Notes: generated from the letters alone by a model not told the origin. A stretch of 64,000 nt of DNA from Rothia sp. SD9660Na (GCF_030064065.1 NZ_CP125946.1:124001-188000); one strand, 5' to 3'; shown: positions 1 to 7,994, numbered from the stretch's first letter. Translations and numbers: made by a program.

Positions 1-366
1 GTGGGGGAACTGGAAGTTAGCAAACATGGATATCAGAAAGACCGGCAGGGTAAAAACAGTTGCTACCCACAGTCGCGGGGCGAGCGAATCCTGTTCCGCC
101 TCGTCCGCCTGTTCCACGGCGTCCTGCTTGAGACTAGCCGTATACCCGGCCTTCTCAATGGTCTCAATCAGCTGCTCATCGGTGATAGAAGCAGGGGTAA
201 CCACACGGGCAGTTTCGAGCGGCAGGTTGACCGAGGGCTCCACCCCAATTTTCTTGAGCTTGCGTTCTACCCGACCCACGCAGGACGCGCAGGTCATGCC
301 TCCCACGTTCAGATTCACGATGCGGGTGTCACCGGTGAAAACCTCAGCGGTAGGTTGGGTTGGCAT
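1..366 (-). CDS. copA: Copper-translocating P1B-type ATPase, N-terminal part (cut by window edge)
   Basis: The 122 codons seen are the start of a copper-exporting P-type ATPase that pumps Cu(I) out across the membrane. A heavy-metal-associated domain carries GMTCASC, with the two metal-binding Cys at residues 26 and 29. It is followed by an acidic linker and the first hydrophobic segment (LWVATVFTLPVFLISM), typical of TM1 in the family. The ATPase core lies beyond position 1. Start ATG at 366 was chosen because the HMA domain begins shortly after it. It is the last visible gene of csoR-copZ-copA, but about 315 bases including a palindromic repeat separate it from copZ, so it may be expressed differently from the chaperone. 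Specificity for copper rather than another soft metal rests on the csoR/copZ context. Confidence 0.9.
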   Translation of the reverse strand, partial: MPTQPTAEVFTGDTRIVNLNVGGMTCASCVGRVERKLKKIGVEPSVNLPLETARVVTPASITDEQLIETIEKAGYTASLKQDAVEQADEAEQDSLAPRLWVATVFTLPVFLISMFANFQFPH

Positions 367-416
367 GATGCCTTCTTTCACTTAGTTTGTGGTGTTTGGT
401 GCTTATAGGTGCTTGG

Positions 417-671
417 GGGGCGGACGCGCGTCTCTGCCAACTAACCATCTCGCGGGCTCGCAAGCTCGCGCGCGATTCATGCCAGCCCCAGCCAGTTGGC
501 TGCCGACGCGCGCCCGCACCTGCGGGCGACGGAGGGCGGCTGGCGCCCAGCTGGCTCCGGGGCTGGCGTGAATTGCGACGAGCCCCCAGGCGAGGAGCAA
601 GAGGGTCGCTGGGCAAAGCCGCCCTCCAAAGCCCGAGAAAAATGAGTTGGCAGAGACGCACGTCCGCCCCT
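417..671. repeat. Large imperfect palindromic intergenic repeat, copy 1
   Basis: About 255 bases between copZ and copA form nested inverted repeats. The outer arms (417-441 and 646-670) read GGGCGGACG...CTCTGCCAACT and its near-exact complement. A second pair lies at about 475-500 and 547-574 (ATTCATGCCAGCCCC against GGGGCTGGCGTGAAT). The centre holds GCCCGCACCTGCGGGC. Positions 546-612 recur almost unchanged at about 50177-50243. Short open frames here are by-products of the palindrome. It could be a MITE-like or REP-like element; no transposase is present. Confidence 0.8.
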
Positions 672-681
672 GTATCGGTGA

Positions 682-897
682 TTAGCCGACGGGGGTGAAG
701 CCGGCCTCTTCGATGGCGGCTGAGACGGCGGCGGTATCCAAGTCGCCGGTGTGGTTGATGGTGACGGTGGATTCGCCGCCCTTGACCACATCGACCTCTA
801 CGCCGGTGACGTTCTCAATCTCTTCAATTTCTTCGCGCACGCTCATGGCGCAGTGGTTGCAGGTGAGACCGGTTGCCTTGACGATGGTTGCTGACAT
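682..897 (-). CDS. copZ: Copper chaperone, CopZ-like HMA protein
   Basis: This 71-residue protein is a single heavy-metal-associated domain. The metal-binding loop is GLTCNHC with Cys13 and Cys16; the family more often has GMTC. Such proteins carry Cu(I) in the cytoplasm and deliver it to the CopA ATPase or to CsoR. The start ATG at 897 is preceded by AAGGAG at a good distance. It lies 85 bases after csoR on the same strand and upstream of copA, so the three probably form one copper-induced unit. Length and fold pattern are normal for the family. Confidence 0.93.
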   Translation of the reverse strand: MSATIVKATGLTCNHCAMSVREEIEEIENVTGVEVDVVKGGESTVTINHTGDLDTAAVSAAIEEAGFTPVG

Positions 898-982
898 GGG
901 GTTTCTCCTTATGAGGTAAGGGGCGCGGACGCCCGTACTTGGGGTGGCGGGAACTGGTTGGCTCCCTGCCGGGTTTGGGGTT

Positions 983-1330
983 CTAGCTCTTGACGAGACG
1001 GGTGATAGCTGCCATGGCCTCGCTGATTTTGTCGTCGAGGGGGGCGGTGTCGCCGGTGGCTTCTGCCTGGGTGGCGGCGTCGACGACGCAGTGCCGAACG
1101 TGGTCTTCTAGTAGCTGGATGGAGACGCTGTGCAGGGCCTTGTTGATGGCAGAGACTTGGGTGAGGATGTCGATGCAGTAGATGTCCTCGTCGACCATGC
1201 GCTGGATTCCGCGTACCTGCCCCTCGATGCGGCGCAGGCGCTTGAGGTAGGCGTCCTTGTCGGCGGTGTAGCCGTGCTGGTGCCCCTCGTGCGGGTTGTC
1301 CTGGTGGCTTGCGCAGTGTTCTTCGCTCAT
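983..1330 (-). CDS. csoR: Copper-sensing repressor CsoR
   Basis: This is a 115-residue member of the CsoR/RcnR all-helical repressor family. Cys52, His77 and Cys81 have the same spacing (25 and 4) as the Cu(I)-binding Cys-His-Cys of CsoR. The N-terminus is His-rich (residues 5-19), which may add metal binding. Start ATG at 1330 was preferred over an upstream in-frame ATG at 1450, because the extra 40 residues would run through the operator at 1342-1358. Cu(I) binding is expected to release the protein from its operator and open expression of csoR, copZ and perhaps copA. Confidence 0.92.
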   Translation of the reverse strand: MSEEHCASHQDNPHEGHQHGYTADKDAYLKRLRRIEGQVRGIQRMVDEDIYCIDILTQVSAINKALHSVSIQLLEDHVRHCVVDAATQAEATGDTAPLDDKISEAMAAITRLVKS

Positions 1331-1341
1331 ATCTTTAACAT

Positions 1342-1358
1342 ATACCCCCTGGGGGTAT
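1342..1358. promoter_or_regulatory. CsoR operator (17-bp palindrome)
   Basis: ATACCCCCTGGGGGTAT is a perfect palindrome around a central T, 12 bases before the csoR start. It matches the known C-tract/G-tract CsoR box (TACCCC...GGGGTA). Its place in the csoR leader fits copper-relieved autorepression. Confidence 0.88.
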
Positions 1359-1487
1359 GTCCACAAGGGGGTTGTTTCTTGAACGTAACCAAAATTTTCA
1401 TAGGTGCGGAAAAAGAACGCACTTATGAAACTTTCGATTACCTTCAGCACTGCCGGACGATACTAAGCGCCCTGTTAGACTGGTTCT

Positions 1488-3581
1488 ATGGCTTCTTTCA
1501 TCGAGGATTACGCCCTGCTCTCAGACATGAATACCGGCGCGCTGGTTTCCCGCACCGGTTCCATTGACTGGTTCTGCGCCCCGCGCTTTGACTCCCGCGC
1601 GGTCTTTGCCGCCCTTCTGGGGGAGCGGGAGCACGGACGCTGGTTGCTGGCTCCCCTCGAATCGGTCAACCCCGCCCCGGTGGAGGAGATCCGCACAGAG
1701 CGTTCCTACCGCGAGAACACCTTTATTCTGCAAACCGTCTGGTTTGTGGGCGACGCGTCGGTGCGCGTCACCGAGTTTATGCCGCTTTCGGGCGGCACCA
1801 CCATTGTGCGCAACGTGGAGGGCCTGACCGGTGAGGTCACCATGTACCACGAGCTTGCCCTACGCTTTGATTACGGCAAGACGATTCCCTGGGTTACCCG
1901 CTACGAGGGGGTGGACGCCGCTGGCACCCCCGACTCGTCCGCCGACATGCTGGTGGGTATGGCCGGCCCCCACGCCCTGGTCTTCAGGGGCGATTCCCTG
2001 CCCGAGGGTGACCCCGAATCTAAGGCCGAAACCTTCACTGTTTCTGCTGGTCAGAGTTACACTTTCACCCTGTCTTACTTTGCCTCTAACCATAATCCGC
2101 CTGCCCCGGTGGACTACCCCACGGCCCTGACCTACACCCAGGAGCAGTGGCAGGAGTGGTCCGATCTCTACAGCCCCGCAGATTCCCTGCCAGAGGCTGA
2201 GGGGCAGGACGCCGCCCCCGCCCACCTGCCCGAGGGTGGGCAGGTGCCCACCGGCGTCCGCACATCTGAGCAGGCAGAGCAAGCGCCCGCTACTATTTCG
2301 GCGGTGCGCGAGGTTGAAACCAAGACCTCATCAATTCTGCTGGAAACCGGCTCCAACACCTCCGCCCCCGAGGTCGATGAAGCTACCTACCATGAGCTAG
2401 CCCAAACAGCTGCGAGCCAGGTTGTTGCCCCCAGCGCCGAGGACCACCGCGAAGAAGCCAACGCCCGCTACCGGGAAGCCCGCCTACGCTCCCTGCTGGT
2501 CCTGCGCGCCCTGATTTCCCGTGAAACCGGCGCCCTGGTTGCCTCTGTGACCACCTCCCTGCCCGAAGTCATCGGCGGTAAACGCAACTACGACTTCCGT
2601 TTCACCTGGCTACGCGATGTCGCCATGGCCATGGACGTAACCCTCACCCACGGCCACGAGCGTGAGACCGCCCAGCTGCGTAACTGGATTCTGCGAGCCC
2701 TAGCCAACAACCCGCGCCGCATCCACGCGGTCTACGGTCTGGCCGGCGAAAAGGACGACATCGAGCGCCGCCTCGCCCTGCCCGGCTACGAGGGGTCCCA
2801 GCCGGTGAGAAGCGGCAACGGCTCGGGCGACCAGTTCCAGGGGGACGCCCTGGGCCAGGTGCTCGTCACTTTCGCTAACCTGCGCGAAGCGGGCGTAGCA
2901 GAAGACCACCTCTCCTGGCCCATCCAGAAGGCCCTGCTCAACGCCGCCACTGAACGTATCGGCGGCACCGACCGCTCCATGTGGGAGACCTTCGGGGAAC
3001 CTGCCATCTACACCCACTCCCAGGCTATGCTCTGGGCAGCCTTCGACGCCGGTGTTTCAGCTGTGCGCGACTTCGGGCTCGACGGGGACGCCGCTACCTG
3101 GGAACACTGCCGCGACGCCGTTGCAGATGAAATCCTGAGCCGCGGCTTCAATGCCGACCTGGGCTGCTTCGTCTCCACCTACGGCGGTACCGCCGTGGAT
3201 GCCTCCCTGCTGCAACTACCCCAAATTGGGCTGGTCGACTGGGATGACCCCCGCATGCTGGCAACCGTTGAACGTATCGAAGCGACCATCCGCCACTCCT
3301 CGGGCATGATTTACCGCTACGACAACTCCGACTCCCAAGACGGCTTTGAGGGTCAGGATAACCCCCACTTCATCTCCTCCCTCTGGCTGGCTGAGCAGTA
3401 CATTCGCTCCGGACGGGAGGCGGACGGACGCGCCCTCCTCGACACCGTACTGGACTGCGCCAATGACCTGGGGCTCATGAGCTCCGAGTACGACTTTGAG
3501 CAGCAGCGCCTCACCGGCAACTTCCCCCAGGCCCTGGCCCATATCTCTCTGATCCGGGCGGTGGAGGCGCTGGGGCTGTAG
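1488..3581 (+). CDS. Glycoside hydrolase family 15 protein (glucoamylase/trehalase-like)
   Basis: The 697-residue protein has the trehalase-like N-terminal beta domain (SRTGSIDWFCAPRFDS near residue 20) and a GH15 (alpha/alpha)6 catalytic domain. The substrate-site block GKRNYDFRFTWLRD lies near residue 363 and the acidic block MWETFGEPAIYTHS near residue 498. Actinobacterial relatives hydrolyse trehalose or alpha-glucans in the cytoplasm; no signal peptide is seen. Between the domains (about residues 225-325) is an Ala/Pro/Glu-rich low-complexity insertion that makes the protein longer than the usual roughly 600 residues. There is no Shine-Dalgarno sequence; TAGACT ends 6 bases before the ATG, suggesting a leaderless mRNA. 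The true substrate cannot be read from the sequence. Confidence 0.88.
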   Translation: MASFIEDYALLSDMNTGALVSRTGSIDWFCAPRFDSRAVFAALLGEREHGRWLLAPLESVNPAPVEEIRTERSYRENTFILQTVWFVGDASVRVTEFMPLSGGTTIVRNVEGLTGEVTMYHELALRFDYGKTIPWVTRYEGVDAAGTPDSSADMLVGMAGPHALVFRGDSLPEGDPESKAETFTVSAGQSYTFTLSYFASNHNPPAPVDYPTALTYTQEQWQEWSDLYSPADSLPEAEGQDAAPAHLPEGGQVPTGVRTSEQAEQAPATISAVREVETKTSSILLETGSNTSAPEVDEATYHELAQTAASQVVAPSAEDHREEANARYREARLRSLLVLRALISRETGALVASVTTSLPEVIGGKRNYDFRFTWLRDVAMAMDVTLTHGHERETAQLRNWILRALANNPRRIHAVYGLAGEKDDIERRLALPGYEGSQPVRSGNGSGDQFQGDALGQVLVTFANLREAGVAEDHLSWPIQKALLNAATERIGGTDRSMWETFGEPAIYTHSQAMLWAAFDAGVSAVRDFGLDGDAATWEHCRDAVADEILSRGFNADLGCFVSTYGGTAVDASLLQLPQIGLVDWDDPRMLATVERIEATIRHSSGMIYRYDNSDSQDGFEGQDNPHFISSLWLAEQYIRSGREADGRALLDTVLDCANDLGLMSSEYDFEQQRLTGNFPQALAHISLIRAVEALGL

Positions 3582-3664
3582 AAAAAGGTGTTGAGCAGGT
3601 AGGTATACCTCTGCCTGCGACCCTCTCGCCGGTTCGCTAGCTGGCTCGCAGGCTCGCCAGATTC

Positions 3665-3706
3665 GCACCGAGATTTATTTTCCTCGCGTACTCGGAATCT
3701 CGGTGC
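3665..3706. terminator. Hairpin, possible terminator
   Basis: GCACCGAGATT (3665-3675) is the exact complement of AATCTCGGTGC (3696-3706). It lies downstream of the GH15 gene and overlaps the end of the lysE remnant. There is no strong T-run, so activity is uncertain. Confidence 0.5.
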
Positions 3707-3792
3707 TCATCACCCGCCTGAGGATGAGCAGGAATTTGATACCCAGGTAGATCAGGTAGAGGCCACCTGCCACGGTGATGAGGTCAAAGATC
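3675..3792 (-). pseudogene. Fragment of a LysE/RhtB-type amino-acid exporter
   Basis: Reading the minus strand from about 3790 to the TAA at 3675 gives a short hydrophobic piece with GGLYLIYLGIKFLLILRR. This block is characteristic of LysE/RhtB exporters (normally about 200 residues) from the first third of the protein. No start codon precedes it: the frame runs straight into the lysR-like remnant on the other strand. The remaining two thirds are also missing. It was probably an exporter of lysine, arginine or a related amino acid, and is now non-functional. Confidence 0.72.
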
Positions 3793-4240
3793 AGGGGAGC
3801 GGCGGCCTTCAACTCGGCAGCCCGCTACATGGTGCCGCGGGTCTTCGAACTGCTTGAAGAGCGCGCCCCGCACCTGAGCCTGGAGCTCACCCAGTTGGAA
3901 CCCCAGCGGTCCATTGCCGAGCTTGCCCGGCACCAGTTTGACCTGGTTATCCCCGAAGGATACGAAGGACGCCCGGTGCAGCTGCCCGTCACCCTGGCGC
4001 GGCGGGAGCTCTGGGAAGACCCCATCGTGCTGGTGGCCCCAGCAGCTATGGTGCCGCCGCAACCGCTCGATTCTCTTGCCTGGGCTGAGAGTGCCCCCTG
4101 GTGCATGGAACCTGTGGGTGAGTGAGCTGCTGGGCCGCCGCCGGGTTTTTGCGGTGCTTCGGGCAAGTTCGGAGCAGGACGCCGCCGTCCGCCTCCTCGT
4201 TGATATTCTGCGGGAGCTGAACCCGGCGTCGTCATGGTGA
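3793..4240 (+). pseudogene. Remnant of a LysR-type regulator (LysG/ArgP-like)
   Basis: The frame opens directly into a LysR substrate-binding domain (SAARYMVPRVFELLEERAP, then DLVIPEGYEG and WCMEPVGE) with no DNA-binding helix-turn-helix in front. After about 4120 the frame ends at a stop. The C-terminal helix (SSEQDAAVRLLVDILRELN) continues in another frame to 4240, with part of the domain missing between. Both N-terminal truncation and an internal frame-changing deletion are therefore seen. The divergent partner is the LysE-type fragment on the other strand, the usual arrangement for exporter and regulator. Confidence 0.75.
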
Positions 4241-4302
4241 AAATCGGCCGTCATTGCTAACCATCATGGCTATTTTCACTATGATAGTCGCCATGATTTT
4301 CG

Positions 4303-5274
4303 CTATGAAGCTTGGGTCTGCCTACCCCAGCGGGCAGCCTTGGCGGCGCAAATCATGAGCTGAACCTGGTGGAAAATCATGAGCGGCAGAATGAGGGCAC
4401 CCACGGCTCCGCCCCCGAAAATTACCGCTGCCATGGGCAGGCCGGTTGCCAGGGACTTCTTCGAACCGCAGAACTGCACCGCCACCCGGTCGCCGTAGCT
4501 AAAGCCCAGTTTCTTTGAGACAACCCCGCTGAGCCAGAGTAGGAACTCAACCAGGGCAATGGACAGAAGAACCAGGAGCAGAATCTGCCAGGGGCTAATG
4601 CGGGTCCAGATGCCCTGCACAATGCCGTCTGAAAAAGCCGCGTAGACCACCATGGCAATGGAGAGACGGTCAACGTGCTTGGTGAGCTTGTTCTTAGCTA
4701 TATCGCCCACCCAGCGGCGCAGGAGCTGACCCAGCACGAAGGGTAGCAGTAGCTGGAGCGCGATATCACCAAAAACGGAGCCTGAGATGGTGAGCTGATC
4801 GCTTTGCATCAGCAGCATGACCAGCAGGGGAGTGGCTATCACACCCACGATATTCGAGGCACTCGCGCTAACAATTGCCCCAGCCACATTGCCCTTGGCG
4901 ATAGAGGTGAAAGCTACCGAGGACTGCACGGTGGATGGCACCAGGGTCATAAAGAGCAGACCCAGGTAGAGCTCCCGGCCGATAATGCCCTGCACAGGGT
5001 AGAGGGCTAGGCCGATGAGCGGGAAGATGAGGTAGGTAAAGCCCAGAATGGTGCTGTGGAGCCGCCAGTTTTTCAGGCCCTGCAGGGCTTCTTGGGGTGA
5101 GAGCCGGGCACCGTAGAGGAAGAAGAGCAGGCCGATAGCGATTTTGGTAGCTACGCTGAACCCCTCGGCGAAGTCCCCGCGCGCTGGGAAGATAATCGCC
5201 AGGGCAACGGCGAGCAGAATCAGGGTAATCAGCGGGTCAGGGCGCCAGGAGCGCAATTTCTGGGGTAGGGCCAT
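4303..5274 (-). CDS. Bile acid:sodium symporter (BASS/SBF-like) family transporter
   Basis: This is a 323-residue integral membrane protein with about nine or ten hydrophobic segments. The early block LLFFLYGARLSPQEAL and the later LVPSTVQSSVAFTSIAKGN are typical of the SBF-like (YfeH-type) branch. The name is historical; bacterial substrates in this branch are mostly unknown, so an organic anion is a guess. No Shine-Dalgarno is visible. TAGAAT lies 7 bases upstream of the ATG on the coding strand, suggesting a leaderless transcript. Before it (4261-4302) is an imperfect direct repeat, TATTTTCACTATGA and TTTTCGCTATGA, of unknown meaning. Confidence 0.82.
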   Translation of the reverse strand: MALPQKLRSWRPDPLITLILLAVALAIIFPARGDFAEGFSVATKIAIGLLFFLYGARLSPQEALQGLKNWRLHSTILGFTYLIFPLIGLALYPVQGIIGRELYLGLLFMTLVPSTVQSSVAFTSIAKGNVAGAIVSASASNIVGVIATPLLVMLLMQSDQLTISGSVFGDIALQLLLPFVLGQLLRRWVGDIAKNKLTKHVDRLSIAMVVYAAFSDGIVQGIWTRISPWQILLLVLLSIALVEFLLWLSGVVSKKLGFSYGDRVAVQFCGSKKSLATGLPMAAVIFGGGAVGALILPLMIFHQVQLMICAAKAARWGRQTQAS

Positions 5275-5340
5275 TTAGCCCATTCTACTCTTGGGTTTGG
5301 GTGCCAAATATGCGGCGGTCGATTTTTGTAAGGTTGTTGG

Positions 5341-5535
5341 CTACTCTTCAGGGGAGCGATAAAAGGTGGCTATGAGACTTCCCAGGCAACCTGCAACCGC
5401 GCAACCGATGGCGAATATGATTATGCCGTCGTTAGTACGGCCTCCCGCAGCAAAGATAATGGCGCAGATGAAGTTGATGCTCATGAGTGCAGCAACTGAC
5501 CAGAGAAGAGCCTGACGTTTGGTGGGGGTTTGCAT
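5341..5535 (-). CDS. Small two-TM membrane protein, unknown function
   Basis: A 64-residue protein with two hydrophobic segments (about residues 9-30 and 36-56) and a short basic N-terminus. I do not recognise a family. Start ATG at 5535 was chosen over an in-frame ATG at 5580 because AAGGAAGG lies just upstream at a good distance. The ribosome-binding site overlaps the end of the 34-residue gene upstream, 14 bases away, so the two are probably co-translated. Confidence 0.6.
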   Translation of the reverse strand: MQTPTKRQALLWSVAALMSINFICAIIFAAGGRTNDGIIIFAIGCAVAGCLGSLIATFYRSPEE

Positions 5536-5549
5536 TATTGCGTCCTTCC

Positions 5550-5654
5550 TTAGTCTTGTTTTTGCTCGTTTGCGTACCACTTAGCGCCGCCGCGCGCGGC
5601 TAGAATCAGGGCAACAATGCCTGCGATAGCGTAGAGAAAACCCACGGGGCTCAC
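5550..5654 (-). CDS. 34-residue single-TM small membrane protein
   Basis: GTG at 5654 opens a 34-codon frame with one hydrophobic helix (GFLYAIAGIVALILAARGG) and a polar Lys/Gln/Glu-rich tail. AAGGAAGAAG directly precedes the GTG. It ends 14 bases before the 64-residue membrane protein on the same strand and follows a hairpin at 5674-5729. Coding potential is inferred from the ribosome-binding site, the clean transmembrane pattern and the tight spacing. No family is recognised. Confidence 0.5.
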   Translation of the reverse strand: MSPVGFLYAIAGIVALILAARGGAKWYANEQKQD

Positions 5655-5673
5655 CTTCTTCCTTGAGGGATAA

Positions 5674-5729
5674 TAAACCCCACCCTAACCTATGCCTGTG
5701 ATGTGGGCAATAGGTTGGGGTGGGGTTTT
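5674..5729. terminator. Bidirectional-looking terminator hairpin
   Basis: AAACCCCACCCTAACCTAT (from 5676) pairs with ATAGGTTGGGGTGGGGTTT (ending 5728), flanked by an A-run on one side and a T-run on the other. It separates the M48 protease gene from the small membrane protein pair. Confidence 0.75.
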
Positions 5730-5740
5730 CATGTCGAGGG

Positions 5741-7189
5741 TTAGCCCTGGTCAGTGGGCGGGTTGACAGGGGCGGACGCCGGGCGCTCGCCTTCCCGAGG
5801 CGTAGCACCTGGGCCGCTCCCGGCGTCCTGACCCTGCTGCTCAGGTGACTGGCCCGGTGCCTGCTGGGGTTCCTGCGGTGAGGGGGCTCCGAAGCCGTTC
5901 CAGGGGGTGCGCTGGCGGTAGTGCGGGGGTACCCAGCCGGTGTAGAGCATGTCGCCCACGGTGCGGTCGCGGTACTGGGCAGGGCGGCGGTAGGTTGTGT
6001 TGACTGAACCCCAGTGCTGGTTGTCGGCGCGTTCGGGGTAGGTGGCCAGGTGGTCGGTGGCCTGTAGGGGGTCGGCCCAGGCTTCGGCAGGTTCCGCCGC
6101 TGGAATCATGGACAGCGGGTAGGGCGGGTTGTTCTTGGGTCGCCAGATCAGGCGGCCGGGTTCGGTGCGGTCGCGCAGAGCGTGGGCGCGCCAGGTCACC
6201 GGTGGGTGGGTGGACCCGATGTTCGCGAACCAGGTGAAGAAGCCGCGCTCGTAGACGGCCCGGTTGGCTAGTTCGTGGAAGTTCACGTCGTTCATCAGGT
6301 ACTTACCGGCGGCGAGTACGGTGGTGGTGGTTTCGGCGCCGTCGGGGGCGTAGCGGTAGCCGAAGTTATCGGCGGTGTATTCCTGGGTGCGGGAGAGCAG
6401 GTTGCCGAGAATCGGAATCTGCATGAAGAAGCTGGTGAAAATCAGGCGGAAGTAGCTGACGTGGCCGGCGGCGATATGCCCTACCTCGTGCCCGATGATG
6501 AAGCGCAGGGCTTCGGGGTTGCGGGCTGCGCCACCGATTTCGAAGAGGTCGGAGTAGATGGCGATGAAGCGGCGGTGCCCGTGGCCTGAGGCGAAGGCGT
6601 TGATTTGGCCGTTGCCGAGTACGACGTAGGCGTCGGGTACGCGGCGCAGGCCGGCGGCGTGGGCGGCTTCAACAACCATCTGGTAGGCCTCGGGGAACTG
6701 GGTGGGGGTAATGCGCACCCCGCTGAGGCGCAGCTGGCCGTACATGGCACCGCGGACGAAGAAGATACCTAGGGGCAGGTAAATGGCGATGGCGATGAGT
6801 TGGCCGACCAGGTTACTGATTTGGTAGTTGACGAAGTCGTCCCCTAGCACGCTGCTGAAGAGTGAGTAGATGAGGTAGATACCGCCGCCCACGTAGAGCA
6901 TGATGGTGAGCGCGTAGGCCATGACGACCAGGGGCAGTTCTGCGGGGTGGCGCAGTGCATTGAGGAACTTGAAGGGCAGCAGGGATTGGAAGCCGAAGAG
7001 CTTGGGCGCGGGCAGGGGCGAGAGGGGCCGCTGGCGCGTGTCTTCGGGTAGCCAGCCGTCGCTGAGGTCGTTGGGTAGGGGCTGGGTGAGGCCCTGCTCG
7101 TTGATGTGCGCGGACGCCTGTGGGCGGGCTGCGCCGGGGTGGGGTGGCTGGTTGCCGGGTTGGTTGTCGCCGGGTGTGTTCTCGCTCAT
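5741..7189 (-). CDS. M48-family zinc metalloprotease, membrane-bound
   Basis: A 482-residue protein whose core carries the zinc-protease motif HEVGH (near residue 230) followed by GHVSYF, with the third ligand expected in RTQEYTADNFGYRY. Hydrophobic segments precede the catalytic domain, so it is an HtpX-like membrane protease that probably acts on damaged or unfolded membrane proteins. Both ends are long, Pro/Gln-rich and probably disordered, which makes it longer than typical HtpX (about 290). Both tails contain a copy of GCGGACGC at DNA level (5772 and 7110). The start is the ATG at 7189. Confidence 0.87.
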   Translation of the reverse strand: MSENTPGDNQPGNQPPHPGAARPQASAHINEQGLTQPLPNDLSDGWLPEDTRQRPLSPLPAPKLFGFQSLLPFKFLNALRHPAELPLVVMAYALTIMLYVGGGIYLIYSLFSSVLGDDFVNYQISNLVGQLIAIAIYLPLGIFFVRGAMYGQLRLSGVRITPTQFPEAYQMVVEAAHAAGLRRVPDAYVVLGNGQINAFASGHGHRRFIAIYSDLFEIGGAARNPEALRFIIGHEVGHIAAGHVSYFRLIFTSFFMQIPILGNLLSRTQEYTADNFGYRYAPDGAETTTTVLAAGKYLMNDVNFHELANRAVYERGFFTWFANIGSTHPPVTWRAHALRDRTEPGRLIWRPKNNPPYPLSMIPAAEPAEAWADPLQATDHLATYPERADNQHWGSVNTTYRRPAQYRDRTVGDMLYTGWVPPHYRQRTPWNGFGAPSPQEPQQAPGQSPEQQGQDAGSGPGATPREGERPASAPVNPPTDQG

Positions 7190-7260
7190 GCCTGTTCCTG
7201 CTAGGTGGTGTGCTATCTTCTGATACCCACACTAGCAAATAGGCAGGAATGCCTCCTTTG

Positions 7261-7776
7261 TTATTTTAGTATTCTGTTGAGTTCTGGTTCAAAGGGGTCT
7301 GTATCGGGGTTCAAGATGAGATAAGTCAGGGAAACAGGTAGGGCGGCTGGGTACCCACTGTAGTCGTAACTGAATCTGTATGTGACGCTACCGCGGATCA
7401 GGGTTATAAGTGCCTGGCTATGATGGTTGCTGAGGTGGAGTAGCTGGATAGGGAGGGAAGGTGATTCTTCAGAAAAAACATTGTAGTAGGAACCGAGATC
7501 ATCAAGAAGGTTGGGCCAGGTTTGTTGAGGATCATCAGTTATATCGGGTTGTATCTGGGAAGGTTCGCAAAGGTCTTCTCCAAATTCATGATGAAACATT
7601 TGGTATACACTTTGAACGGCGCAACTTTTATTTAAATGGATACTTTTAGAATTTTTGAACTTTATATTAGCTGCAGATGACTCGGGGTCAATCTTTATGG
7701 ACTGAATACAGTGTCTTGGCTGCGAATATTCTATCTTTGCTAAACAAACTAGCAACTTTGCTATGGATTCAGTCAT
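7261..7776 (-). CDS. Hypothetical protein of low-GC cluster
   Basis: A 171-residue protein with no family I recognise. It is predicted soluble, mixed alpha/beta, with a Tyr-rich C-terminal half (GSVTYRFSYDYSGYPAALP). Base composition is far AT-richer than the neighbours, suggesting recent acquisition. Its ATG overlaps the end of the 73-residue gene upstream by four bases, so the two are translationally coupled. The position after a small basic protein and a broken secreted protein would fit an immunity or accessory protein of a toxin locus, but nothing in the sequence proves this. Confidence 0.6.
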   Translation of the reverse strand: MTESIAKLLVCLAKIEYSQPRHCIQSIKIDPESSAANIKFKNSKSIHLNKSCAVQSVYQMFHHEFGEDLCEPSQIQPDITDDPQQTWPNLLDDLGSYYNVFSEESPSLPIQLLHLSNHHSQALITLIRGSVTYRFSYDYSGYPAALPVSLTYLILNPDTDPFEPELNRILK

Positions 7777-7994
7777 ATGTTAAGTGCTTTCTTTGCAAAA
7801 TCTGGGCATAAATCGCCACGATTTTTACAATAGGTTGTAGTGACTCCAAAATGTTTCCCATCGGACGTATTGGTTCTGAAATCAAAGCTAGTCAACACTG
7901 TAACTGTATCGATGATTCTACATTTTCTCCAGAAAAACCAGCCTGTGCAGCGAATATGGTGAACCTTCGCCTCATAGGTATATTTTTTGGCCAT
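7773..7994 (-). CDS. Small basic Cys-containing protein, low-GC cluster
   Basis: A 73-residue protein, basic, with Cys pairs in CTGWFFWRKC and in YCKNRGDLC. No signal peptide or membrane segment is seen, and I do not recognise it. Its start overlaps the tail of the upstream broken gene by 23 bases, and its stop overlaps the start of the 171-residue gene (ATGA). The overlap raises the possibility that it was once the C-terminal part of, or was coupled to, the upstream protein. Low GC like the rest of the cluster. Confidence 0.5.
   Translation of the reverse strand: MAKKYTYEAKVHHIRCTGWFFWRKCRIIDTVTVLTSFDFRTNTSDGKHFGVTTTYCKNRGDLCPDFAKKALNI

Noticed and set aside
344..661. Open frames across the palindromic repeat, some matching frames at 50007-50261
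   Set aside because: The shared peptide pieces come from the repeat DNA itself; there is no start signal and the products are Arg/Ala/Pro-rich.
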